A DNA stretch of 64,000 nucleotides, from positions 3,481,612-3,545,611 of the forward strand of contig CM035304.1 in assembly GCA_002900995.3 (NCBI GenBank), written 5' to 3'. The position numbers and the translations under genes were made by a program. The notes under the pieces were generated by a model that was not told the DNA's origin, did not search any database, and saw nothing but the letters and a program-made list of their open reading frames with translations. This document shows positions 34,739 through 45,503 of the stretch, piece after piece. Within the stretch, counting starts at the first letter, position 1, and every line of letters starts with the position of its first letter. The stretch comes from Ganoderma boninense. Lineage: Eukaryota > Basidiomycota > Agaricomycetes > Polyporales > Polyporaceae.

Positions 34739-34968
34739 GGGATTCTGAGACTTTTGATGGGAGAAAAGTCGATGAAAAGGGATTACTTGTAATTAACTTT
34801 TCTCCTCCATGTGACAAAAGGAAGAAAAGTCGAGCAAAAAGGGTAGAAAGTTATCCTTTTGGGATGCTTTTGGGCAACTTTTTTCTCATTTGATCACGTG
34901 AGAAGAAAAGGCTTCCACATGTAATCCCTTTTCGACCACTTTTCTCCTGTCAAAAATCTCAGAATCCC
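34739..34968. mobile_element. MITE-like element with about 50-bp terminal inverted repeats
   Basis: The left end GGGATTCTGAGA (from 34739) reads on through TTTTGA..GGAGAAAAGT..GAAAAGGGATTAC. The right end, ending about 34968, is its inverted copy with a handful of mismatches over about 50 bases. The total is about 230 bp without an ORF. A clean target-site duplication could not be identified. The transposase family is unknown. Confidence 0.75.
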
Positions 34969-36630
34969 CGCCATGATTGCTTCAAGTTCCCACTCTCCCC
35001 ATCTTGTCGCTGCACTGTGAGTCATCTGATATTCATCCTTTTAGCTGATGCACAGGTACCTGTCTGAAGACCTCAGGTCGGTCAACACTGCCCTTTGCTT
35101 CGTACGGTCGAGCAGTGTGTGGCCCTCCGAGGTCGGTGTTTGGTCAGATGGTAAGTTTTTCCTCCTCAGCTTGCATCGTCCCTCTCCTCTTTTCACTTCC
35201 ATCTCTTGCATGATATCTGCATACTGGCTCTACTACACTGTCGCTGGTTCATTGGGTGCAGCCCCCGGGCCTCATCATTGGCCACATCGCACAAGAGTCA
35301 CTGCGAGGACACGGTGGATGTTGCTGCCAGCTTTGATCATAATTTTGACACCTTGACTACACATTGGTGAGTGCTTCCCTTAGTGTGAATCTGTGTGAAG
35401 CGGTGCCGGAAACCCTGTTGTGATGCCTCTGCCCTTTGACAATGTGAGTTATGTCTATTTTTCTGGAGAGTTACACTGCCAAGTTCAAGGCAGCTTTGTG
35501 CACGTCATAAGATACATTTCTCGACCAGGTCATATCTGAATGGAGATCACAATCCTGAGCTGTGTACCGGTGAGGGCGGCAATGTTGCCAAAAGCCAACA
35601 CTGCTTGCATAGTTAAAGTAATGTCTTTCATGTATGTAGGATAGCTAGCTTTATGAATATATACACTGTTTCATACCTTGCATGCATGCTATCCTGGAAT
35701 TGGGCCCCAAATATGCTAATATTTGCCTGTGCTATTAGGTCTCGCTTGTCTCAGGCACATCTATTGAGTGCTATTGAGTGCTCAATAGCCACTAGGGTGC
35801 GCTATTGACACCTACCTAAATGGGGACCTTACTCTCAGCCTATCACGTCTCTCTAGGCCCGATAGTACTCTTGAGTAAGGATTTTTTTTTTCTGATGTGG
35901 GACCAGTCCTGAGTCATCAGCCCTCCCTCTCTCGCTGCTGCCACTGGCAGTGCTATTTGCAAATAATGGAAAAAATGTTGACTCCCAGTCTATAGCAATT
36001 ACTGGGGGCAACCCAATATATAACACAATTTGCTATTGCTGTTCTATAAGGATTACATTTTTTGTATAACACACATTTAGCAAGAGGTACCATTTTCATT
36101 ACATTTGATAATTGCTGACTGTGTGGCAAGGTAGAACATAGAAATATACAAATTAAATGTAACATATATAAAACTGAGTTTGCCATAGTTATCGATAATT
36201 TATATGTTGTGTAACAGTTGTTTCTCATAGCTGTACATGATCAACGCATATAAGAAGGATGTTACCACATGTTGAATGCATGTTACACATGCTGTGTAAC
36301 ACTTGTATATTAGCAATGCAGCATCATGTTTTATAGTCTGTTGCCCCCAGTGAATTGTCAAAACACTAAATAGCAGAAAAAGCTTGACACACTTGAAGCT
36401 GGCAAGAATTGAATTTATTCAAGCAATTGTTCTAATGTAGCTCAACTTTAATTGCCCTTAATTGGGTTTGAAAGCAATTTCTGCTGATTTGGGGTCCCAG
36501 AGCTGATTCACCTAAACTTGCTGGAGTGTTTTGCACTTTTGCTGATGTACAGTTAAACAAGCCACAAATATTCAAGAGAGGGACATAGGAAGTGCAGCGA
36601 AGGCTGGCCTTTGGGTCTTCTATTGCTCTG
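34969..36630. other. AT-rich region with a short palindrome at 35770-35789
   Basis: No gene is supported. The palindrome GCTATTGAG-TG-CTCAATAGC (9-bp arms) lies just after a direct repeat of CTATTGAGTG. Confidence 0.4.
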
Positions 36631-37100
36631 TGTTATGAACACCCCATTTAACACCTACCTTAGCACCTAGGTTTCCTTTCTTGATCAGTTTACTTCCAAC
36701 ATTGTCCTCATTATTCTTCATAGCATTGTAAACCTGCCCCATTGTCTCCAAGTACAATAGCTCCTGTCTCCTGTTGTTCTCCCTGTTGTTTCCTGTCACT
36801 ATTGTCCCTTACACTATTGTTCTCCCTTTTTGCTCCCATGACCATAGTTACCATTGTCTTTTGTTTTTATAGACCTGTATATATATAGCAAGACTGTAGC
36901 CTGCTATCTGGGGACCCTAGTTGTGACCTCTTGTCCCTAGGTGAGCTCCACTGTATTTCCCTTGTAGATACTTTGCTTTATACACTCTTGTCCCCAGCCT
37001 GACTGTCAAGCCTTGCTCCAATCTCACTGTACAACTGCTCATCGACACTCTTGCTTATCTCATTAGCCTCTCTGATCTGACTGAACAGCCAGTTGTAACA
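36631..37100 (+). mobile_element. Decayed LTR, subfamily LTR-A (470 bp), followed by Ty3 leader sequence
   Basis: Same length (470 bp) and order as the 52,270 and 61,801 LTRs. It starts TGTTATGAACACC where the others have TGTTACGAACACC and ends GTTGTAACA. Most differences turn CG into TG or CA. The next 130 bp (37101-37236) match the Ty3 leader after 52,738 (AACTTCTAC, GATCCTCTGTGTTGGC), so this was the 5' end of another copy, cut by the LTR-B at 37237. Confidence 0.85.
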
Positions 37101-37236
37101 TTAGGTTAAAACTTCTACATAAGCACCAGTATACTCCACACACATTCTTTCATTCTTATATAGTACACATTTAGATCCTCTGTGTTGGCGTAGCATAGTA
37201 TGTGCTCTAGTCACACTATCATATGTGATTTAAGCA

Positions 37237-37538
37237 TGTTACGACTGGCTGTCGAGTAAGATCAGGGAGGAGGCTTACGAGACGAGCAAGGGCGTCGACG
37301 AGCACTTGTGTAGCAAGAGCAGAGCAGGGCTCAACAGTCAGGCTGGAGACAAGATGTATTGAGCAAGTAACTAATGAGCAAGAATACAGCGAGGCTTACC
37401 TGGAGACAAGAGGTCGAAACTGAGGTCTCCAGGTAGCGAAGTACAGGTCTTATATACATGTAATGGACAATGGGAACTGGAGACAATAGGTAACTATGGA
37501 CATGGGAACCAGTGGGAGAACAATGGTATGTAGTACAA
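37237..37538 (-). mobile_element. LTR-B, antisense, first part (split copy)
   Basis: Starts TGTTACGACTGGCTG like 61148 and follows that copy to about GTATGTAGTACA, then stops matching. The rest of this LTR appears at about 40795-40951. Preceding bases AAGCA (37232-37236) resemble TAGCA at 40952-40956, a possible imperfect target duplication. Confidence 0.8.
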
Positions 37539-38700
37539 CTTGGTTGAAGAAGGCCATTTCTGGCAATACAATTGATGAGGAACATTAAGAAGCTTCTATT
37601 GTATTAGTTAACTACCATCTCTATTTATAAGTTTTATATATACAAGCAAGCACATAGTATAATCCCCCACTGTTTGTAGTTTTCTCATATTAAAATTCAC
37701 AATTTTTCCAACATAGCTTGCTTCATTGCCATGTTTTGTGCCATCATGAGACCATACCTCTCCTGAATGATCAATTACTCTACATACAAAGTGAAAGTTG
37801 GCATAATATACAATTTTACATAATCTATATTTTGTACTGAGTTCTGTTATAGTGATCTCTGGTTCAATATTGACTTTAGTATCATGAGTAATGCAAGCAA
37901 CAAAACAAGGAGCACTATCATATGTCACTATATGTTGTCATGGCCTCTGACAGTGTAAACATAAAGCATTTGATTTTTAAACATGAGCAGCATATAACCA
38001 CTGTTGTACACTTTTGCGTTTATATGTTCCAAGTTTGCTTGGATAGTTTTTCCATATATCTTGTGTAAATGTCCAACAAATATCATCTGATCCCTCAGCT
38101 TCAGATTGGTAGTCACAAGCTCTACAATGGTAATCAATACTTACTACATCCTCATTTATACCTAACAACTCTCAAGCCAACATATATAGATCCGTATGTT
38201 GCTGACCTTGAAGTCTCAATTCAGGATGTCTTAAGCCAAATGATAATTGTATTTCATTTTTTGCCTGGGTCATAGACAATTGAAAAGAGTTTGTAAGGAC
38301 CTGTTCAAATGCAGTTTTGACAATATTCAGGCTTTTATATGGTTGTATAGTGCTACTTGTCCATAGTTGCTTACTGTTATTGTAGGTAGTCAATAAGATT
38401 GTGAGCAGACTATCATATGACATATGCACAACTCCAGTTTTCACTATCCCACAAAAATCCTTGTATTGATCTACCAGGTAGAGGCTTGCTTACTTTGACT
38501 TTCTTAGTTTTATAGGATATAGATAGTTCTAGCTCATCATCTCTTTTCCTTTTAGTATTAAGTTTACCTGGCTGATTACTTATATTGGTGAAAGCTTGAG
38601 TCCCTTGAGCTGGTTTACTATTAACTGTGATGCAGTTAACTATAGCTCCGGATCAAGAGTATATATTGATTCTATTAACCACAGTTAAACTGCAGATTTA
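37539..38700 (-). pseudogene. Decayed AT-rich ORFs inside the split LTR-B
   Basis: Minus-strand open segments at 37608-37928, 37928-38137 and 38172-38444 occur in a row, separated by stops or frame changes. One contains HFVCRVIDHSGEVWSHDG, which faintly resembles the His box of ubiquitin-specific peptidases found in some basidiomycete transposons. That resemblance is weak. Most likely remnants of a transposon-borne gene. Confidence 0.35.
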
Positions 38701-38743
38701 CAAAGCCTTCTTAGTTATATATTAATACTGTATTTAATGTGAT

Positions 38744-38812
38744 TGCACCAGCTGGAATTGAACCAGAGGCCTAGTTTATTCAAACAGCTGTGCTAGCCAC
38801 TGCACCAAGCTC
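38744..38812 (-). repeat. tRNA-like (SINE-like) unit, minus strand
   Basis: On the minus strand it shows a D-arm/A-box-like TTGGTGCAGTGGCTAGCACA and a T-arm with B box GGTTCAATTCC (38754-38764) flanked by CTGG/CCAG. It lacks a good acceptor stem, so it is not a functional tRNA. It faces a similar unit at 38874-38955. Confidence 0.55.
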
Positions 38813-38873
38813 TTATCTTATCTTATCTCAGTAACAATAGTACTTATTATATTAGTTACATAAGGCTGTAATA

Positions 38874-38955
38874 GTCAGTTGGTGTAGTGCTTAGTACACC
38901 TGGTTGAATGAATGCAAAGCCCTGAGGTTCTTGGTTCAATTCCCAGTTGGAACAA
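38874..38955 (+). repeat. tRNA-like (SINE-like) unit, plus strand
   Basis: Contains TTGGTGTAGTGCTTAGTACA, a D-arm-like segment comparable to that of the tRNA-Gln at 5991, and B box GGTTCAATTCC at 38933-38943. Similar in order and spacing to the inverted unit at 38744-38812. Confidence 0.55.
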
Positions 38956-39339
38956 CACTAGATTAATAACTGTGAATAAGTCCTGCCATTAATGTATTGG
39001 ACTGCAGTTTAACATTTGTCCCCTGAGCTGCCGTCTGCTGTGATGCGTGAATATCTGACACATGACATCATTTCAGAGATTCTGAAGCCAAAATTTCACC
39101 AAGACAGGGGCCTGTTGCAATCGGAGCCTGGGTTTCCATGTCATCAGATCTTTGGGCAGGCCTCAGGAGATCTGCAGAGAGACAGTGCTTGCAGATTGGT
39201 CATGCCAGTGTGCTTTGAAGGGTGTACAACACCCATCAAGGTCATGCTGAGAGGAGCATCTCTGAGGAGGTGCAGAGAGGTGTGGAAGAACAAGGGTGCA
39301 TGAGCACGTCAGTGCAAATTGAGGTTGAGCATGTGGTAG

Positions 39340-40195
39340 CAGTCAGGGATGAGAGTGAGGGCAAGCATGAGGGCAAGGGTGAAAGCAAGGATGAGAGTAA
39401 AGGTGAGGGCGAAAAGGACATTTTGCAGGTGCAGGTGCATGAGTGCAAATTGAAGTCGAGCATGCAGTTGCACTCGTGGTCGAGGCTGTGGTTGGGGGTA
39501 AGGCTGTGGTAGCATAGATGAGGGAGGAGGCATAGTCGAGGGCGAGGGCATGGTTGAGGGCCAGGATGACAGCACATAAGTATTTAGGTGTGGGTGCATG
39601 GGCATGTGGGCACAGATGCAGGTGCATGTGCAAGTGCATGTATGCAAATTGAGGTCGAAGGCTAGGTCACTGTTGAGGTTGAGGTCACAGTTGAGGTTGA
39701 GGATGGGGTCATGGTTGAGTAAATAATGGACTGTGTTGAGTGGCAGGATGATAACAGGATAAATACTGCACATCCTATACTTGTGGATTGGTCATGCAAG
39801 TGCACTTTGATAAGTGTTGTATACGCATCAAAGTTGTGCTAAGAGGAGCACCTCAGAGGAGGCACAAGGAGGTGTGGGGACATCTACATTGGTAGACAAG
39901 GCCCTGGGGAATGCAAGAGGGGTGGGAGTGAGAGCACTTACCTAGTGTCCAACTCCCTGATTTCCTACCCATCTCTCCCTCCCATTCTCCTGACAAGGGC
40001 AAGCACAAGGTTAAGCATGAGGGTGAGGATGAGAGTGAAGGAGAGGACAGAGAGAGAGACCCAGAGGGCACATTGAGGTTGAGAGTGAAGGTGAGGACAA
40101 GGACAAGGACAAGAACAAGGGTGAGGGTAAGGATAAGGATAAGAATGAGGATGAGGAGGAGGGTGAGGATGAGGAGGAGGGTGTGAGGAACTGTT
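39340..40195 (+). repeat. Purine-rich low-complexity tracts
   Basis: Two blocks (39340-39760 and 39990-40195) are built from GAGGGCAAG / GATGAG / GAGGTTGAG-type units almost devoid of pyrimidine runs. The plus strand encodes Lys/Glu/Asp/Gly repeats in some frames. No start, domain or intron supports a gene; simple-sequence expansion is the most economical reading. Confidence 0.6.
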
Positions 40196-40794
40196 AGGCA
40201 CCAGCAGACTTTGTCAAAATTTGATGAAGTCTGCCAGTGCCTAATGTAGGCAGAGATCTGGACTTCATAGAATAAATATTAGTTTCAGGAGCAATTGAAG
40301 AAGACTTGTAGCAACAATGCAACTCTTATAAATGCACACTAGTGGAAGAATGCATTGCGGCAGCATAAGGAGACAAAAGAGCTGTACCATATTGTGAATG
40401 ACACATGCTGGGACTTTTTTGAGCAAGCACGGTTTATACCAGTTGATTATCTCAATTAGTACTTGTAAAATGCACAATAAATGATATTGTATCATATAAT
40501 TTCTTGTCTAGTAAAAAGGTGCCTAGCTTGAGCATTTAATGTTAGCAATAAAAGTGAATAACAATACTACTCTTACGAGATTATAGCTCAAACCCTAGGA
40601 TTTGTATTGTGGCTGTGGCCCTAACCCCAGGCTGGGGTCAGCTCAGTAAGTAAATGTTGTAGTCTTTAATTACATAACTGTAGAGGGATGGTAAGCTGAG
40701 TGTGAAATATATTCCCACGTCACAGATCAGTGTTACAAGCGCCCTCTGCAAAGTGTAGCCTATAAGAACGATTTCTTCGTACCTCATCAATCGG

Positions 40795-40951
40795 AATAAC
40801 AACGGGAACAATGGGTGACAGGAGTTATTATACTTCGAGAACAAGGGACGTGTTTGCTAAACTATGGAGGACAATAAGGACGACACAGGAGGCAAACTGT
40901 CCGAAAAGGGAAAGAGAGATGCCAGGGTAAGTACCGAGTGTGCTGTTTTTT
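40795..40951 (-). mobile_element. LTR-B, antisense, second part (split copy)
   Basis: Resumes the LTR-B sequence (GGGAACAATGGGTGACAGGAG and onward) exactly where 37538 left off, with several G-to-A changes, and runs into a degenerate terminus near 40951. Together with 37237-37538 it makes one LTR interrupted by about 3.25 kb. Confidence 0.75.
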
Positions 40952-41449
40952 TAGCATGCTGACCCTAGGCATCACGTATGACTGCCATTTTTGGAGTCCT
41001 GACCCTGGGAGGTTGGTATGCCTTTTGTTTTGGGCCTTATTGCTCTTCTGGCTGGAGCACGTGATCCTGCTCATTACATGTTCTTCGGGCTGGGTGCCGT
41101 TATCTAATCTCCCAGCCCGTGCTCTGGTTATCGTAGCTGCAATGCTCTGCGGGTGCCTTTTCTCGTCCTGGCACTGGCATGGTCATGCTGCCAGGATGCT
41201 TAGGTGCTACTTGGGCACTTAATTGCCCATTTTGGCTGGCACTGCTGTGCCATCACATCTCTCATCTTTCCGTTGTCTTGCCTCTCTTCCTCTGGCTCTC
41301 TGGCTTGTCTTGCCCTCGTCCTCAACCTCGGAAGACCTCCTGGTGGCCCTCAAGTGCACTCTGGGCCCTCAAGATGCCCTCAAGTAGACCTCCTGGACTG
41401 GGATCTGTGGCCCCTCAACGTGTCAGGGTCACATTGGGATGGGTTTGGA

Positions 41450-42500
41450 GCTCTCAGGTGAGCCCCTTTTCCTCTTTTGTTTTTGTTTCTTTTCACATTT
41501 TGGGACCTGGGGCTGTGTGCCAATGCACACATGCCTCTTCTTTGCAGCTCTGTGGCCTGGTGGCATGGTCTGCTGCCTGCTTGGTCGCTCAACAGCGAGT
41601 CAAGGCCCCTCAGATGCATCCAATGACGTGTCCTCGACACATAGGGCATCGGACGGTGTTGTGTGTATGCATTCTGTGCATGTGCGCCCACTCTTGTCTG
41701 GCGCTCTCGTGCTCTGGCAGCTCCAGCTGCCAGACTTGTTGTCTCTGGCCATGTCCAATGACACAGCTCTCTATTCCTCTCTCCCTTCACGTACCCGGCA
41801 TTGGTGTGGTTGTTGGTGTGCCCAGTGTAGTGCAGCATGTCGAATGATGCTTTGCTAGCCGTTTGGGGAGTGGGCTTGGACTCTGAGCAGAGGTGAGTCC
41901 TTCCCCCCTTTTCTTTTCTCCTCTCCTGCATTTGAGACTGGCATTGGCACACCAATGTGCGGCTGCCTGGTCCACCCTCTCCTGGTTGCTTCAACAGCGA
42001 CCCAGGTTTTTTAGGAACACCCAACGGTGTGTCCTCAATGTTGCACAGGCCTCAGGCAGTGCTGCACGTGCGCATCTTGCACACATGCCGCTGCACTGCC
42101 CTTGTGCTCATGTTTTGGTGGCTCAATAGCCACCAGGCTTGTCCTCCAGCTGTGTCCAATGACACAGCTCCTGGTGCAGCCAGCATGGTGCTGTACCACA
42201 AGACTTATTTTAGATGGGAGATGCAGCGAGTGCCCTCCTCTTCTCCCATCTAGATTCATCCAGCGGCTTGTGAGGTGGTGTGATCATGGTCATTCTATGG
42301 CCACACTCCTCGTATAGTGTCTGGGAGCTTGCTCCACAGGCTTCTTCTCCCTTTGGGTGCTGATGCACCACCTATGTCTCTGTACGGCCTGTTTTCTCAG
42401 TGGGCCTGGTGCCTATCTCCCTTTTGTCCTTGTAGTGGACGGGGGAGTACACAGGTGGCTTTGGCCAGTCAGTCTTGGCCTCTAGGTGAGTGTCCACTTG
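41450..42500. repeat. Diverged tandem repeat region
   Basis: Similar blocks recur from about 41451 and 41891, and perhaps 42480, each opening with CTC..AGGTGAG and holding AACAGCGA, GTGTCCTC and TCCAATGACACAGCTC in the same order. The period between the first two is about 440 bp. ORFs in it are not convincing. The remainder of 40957-43200 shows nothing else recognisable. Confidence 0.5.
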
Positions 42501-43201
42501 CTCCGCACAGTTTGTAGCACTCTTGCAGGTCAGGGCTTGGTGAGGTTCTCTATGAGACCTCTGCTCCTGTTTGTCACAGGCTTGGCTTGAGAGACATCTC
42601 GATGTCTGCTCCATCCTTCATGATGTGGGCAGGCAGCCTGGTCCCTTCCTCCTCTGTGGAGGTGACCTTTGAGAGAGGTGGCACCATTGTGCCTGTGGCC
42701 ATCCAGCCCGTTTCTGCCATGCTCGCTCTTTTGAGTACGGAATGTGCATCTGCGACTCTGTGTCACACTGGTGCTTGGCTGCGGGCAGCTTGCCCTTTCC
42801 TCCTTTGAGGTGGCCTTATATATACCTCTCCGAGAGCCTCACTCTAGGGCTCTCTAGCTAGCTCTTCTAGCCACTGGCTGCTTCTCGAGCCTTTGAGAAC
42901 CTTCGTGACTCACCGTGTGCCATCTAGAACTGTTAAGCCTATCCACCATTACAGTACACTGGCTGCTTTTTGTATTGTACAGGGCGTGGCTATGAACCTC
43001 AACTGGGATCCTGCAGATGCAACTCAGCCCCACACATATTCATACAAATGACCGTACCTTTTCTCTCATACAGGTGCACTCTCGCATCATACACTTTGTG
43101 CTTGCTAACTCATAGGAGTCTCTTCTTCAATCATAGTGTGCAGCATCCGGCCTTGCTACCTGGCCATAGCCGAGCCGGCTCTTTGCAGCATGGCGCAGCG
43201 A

Positions 43202-44158
43202 GCTCAGAATAGACTTCATGGCCACTACATCGTTCTTTGTCCAGGTGCTTAGAGGGCGTGTGAGCAGCAGCTAGAGGTTGGCAGCTTCTTCTTCCTGCAG
43301 TGCCAGGTTTGGCCTGTCAGGGAATGGGTCATAGGGCTCCACTTCAGTAGGAGCAGGGTTGCAAGGGCCAAGGCTGTAGCATGGAGTATTCTCCTAGAGC
43401 TCGTCCGGGAGGGCATCCACATTGATGACCTCCGGCATGTCCTCCAAGGACTCATCTTCTTCGTCCACAGTGGTAAGGCTGCCCACCAAGGCAGGAGTTC
43501 CCTCCGGCTCAGGGGTGGCTGGGTACTGAAGCTCCATGTACTCTAGTTTGTCTTCGTTCTTGTAGGTTTCTTTGTCCATGCTAACCTCTGTCTTCTCGTA
43601 GTTGATCTCTGGAGTTGCCTGGGTTGTCTCCTAGGGAGGAGGAGTGTTTGCCATAGTGTTAGCCAACACTTGCACCAATGCCTCGGTGAGTGCGATCACG
43701 AGTGCTCTAACAAGCACGAGCAACTCATTTGAGCTCTCTCTGACGGGTGTAACTTGGCCTGCCAGGTTCTTGGCCCTAGCCCACTCAATCATTGCAGCGA
43801 CGAGGGGCGGCGGAGTAGGAGGTGCAGGGATGTGGAACAGTGGAGTGTCTCTAACCACAGCCAGGTTGGCTAGAGTGTTGGCTGGGGCAGGCAATGGCGG
43901 AGGGGAGAATGGAGCACCAGCCATAATAGGTGGCCTAGGTGCCTCTTTAAAGAAGAGCATGCCATGGCCATAGCAGGCTTGGCCATCCACAAACAGGTCC
44001 ATGTCTCCAATGGTGTAGATGCTCACCACATGGTTTGGGTCCCAAGGACTAACCATGTTGTGCGCAGTATAGATGTTGTCAGCTTGAACAGCAAGTGGGC
44101 CAGCCTCCTGAATAAGAGGCTTTTCCGTGTGACAGGATACAAGGCTGAGCATGTGCAT
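43202..44158 (-). pseudogene. Unknown ORF interrupted by three in-frame TAG codons
   Basis: Reading the minus strand from ATG 44158, one frame stays open except for TAG just after PPP (about 43631), after DALPDEL (43394) and after EEAANL (about 43274). The encoded sequence is Pro/Ala-rich with an acidic segment (TTVDEEDESLEDMPEVI). Family unknown; it lies among transposon debris. Decay of an older mobile-element ORF is likely; introns ending in CTAG are a less likely alternative. Confidence 0.45.
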
Positions 44159-44641
44159 CTGCTAAACTTTGCAGCTGTTTCTTTTTTTCTGCTCCTTTCT
44201 AGGTGGTTTTTCAGCTCTCTAGGTGGTTCTCCAGAGTTACTTGATCTGGTTCTAATCTAAGTATGGTTAAGTAGCAGCACTAACTTATTTTGGTTAGTCT
44301 ACTAGTCTTAACCATTCTTAGATAGCTTGACAAGTGTATAGCTTTGCTCTAAGGGCTAGGTTCTAGATTCAGTGGGGCCTTTTGCTATGCTTGTAGATCC
44401 AATGACTTCAAAATGGGGTATTTAGACTATTAAGCTTCTAGCTATTCAACTTAATAGCTGCCTTTATATCTTTTACTAGTGCTGTTTTATTCAAGTGAAT
44501 CACAGTATTATATTATTATAATAATGGTGTTATAACAATAAACACTTGATCAACTTGAAGCTGTGTTGAGTCCCATAAATATTTCTATGCACAAAGATTT
44601 ATCTTTTGTGCTTGAGTCAAGTGTATCTTTGGCTGATACAA

Positions 44642-45142
44642 CTATAACTCATTATTTATGTGGTGACTCTCGGTGGTAGGCAGTGATCTGGCTTGTTCAT
44701 ACCCCATTTCTATCATGGACTGTTCAAGGTCATGCAGTGTTGGGCGGTATAGCCTGAACTGAGCATAGAATTGCTCCACAGCATTGTTTTCACCTAGATC
44801 CAGAGACTTGCCTGAATCTGGTGACTTGGGCCTTTCTATTCTTGCTGCTTGCATGCACTCTGTCTCATGTGGAAAATATACCATGTGAAGGATGCCATGT
44901 CCCTCTTGGTATTCCCCATTAATCTTGAGCAGAACATTTTGCAGCAAGAATGTTTCTTGATCACTGGATATTTGAAGGGTGGTTGTTGTAGCACAATCAA
45001 CCTGATCCACTTCAAATAGCTCTATTGGCTCAAGCTTTGGTTGAGGTACCCTTACGACTAGCTTTGTCTGCATAGAGCTTGAGCAAGTGTTGGTACAGCC
45101 TGTTTTCTGTGTTGACCTTGCTCGGCAGAGGGTCATCTCCAA
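44642..45142 (-). pseudogene. Unknown ORF fragment, possibly retroelement-derived
   Basis: 166 codons without a recognised domain. The segment ETFLLQNVLLKINGEYQEGH resembles in style the inter-protease part of the retropepsin ORF at 62.3-64.0 kb (strand-like hydrophobic pattern then GH). Surrounding DNA is AT-rich. No flanking repeats were identified, and a real host gene cannot be ruled out. Confidence 0.3.
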
Positions 45143-45503
45143 GTGGTTCTCCAGTAAGGCTGAACATAGGTATCACTCAACGTGTGAGTCAACCTGGCTC
45201 GCCCCGGCACCTAATTCATAGGTAGAGGAGCCATAGGTGCAGGCTGCCTGGGATACAGATCAGTTGTGGATCTGGATCACACCTCAGAAACTATGCCAAC
45301 CTACTACGGGTCCCCCGCTGATTCATAGCATGAATAGTTGTTTTCATGAGCATAAAACATATATTCCAGCTTGCAACAGGCATACATCATAGGTACATAT
45401 GTGGTGGATGGGCATACAGCATGAACACAACCACTCGATGATGAAGGCGCTGTTTCTCAATCTGGCAATCACTCTAGACGCCCTGAATCCCTGGACCCCG
45501 ACA

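Noticed and set aside
39222..39773. Lys/Glu-rich and His/Leu-rich ORFs on both strands
   Set aside because: Arise from purine-rich simple repeats, not from a gene.
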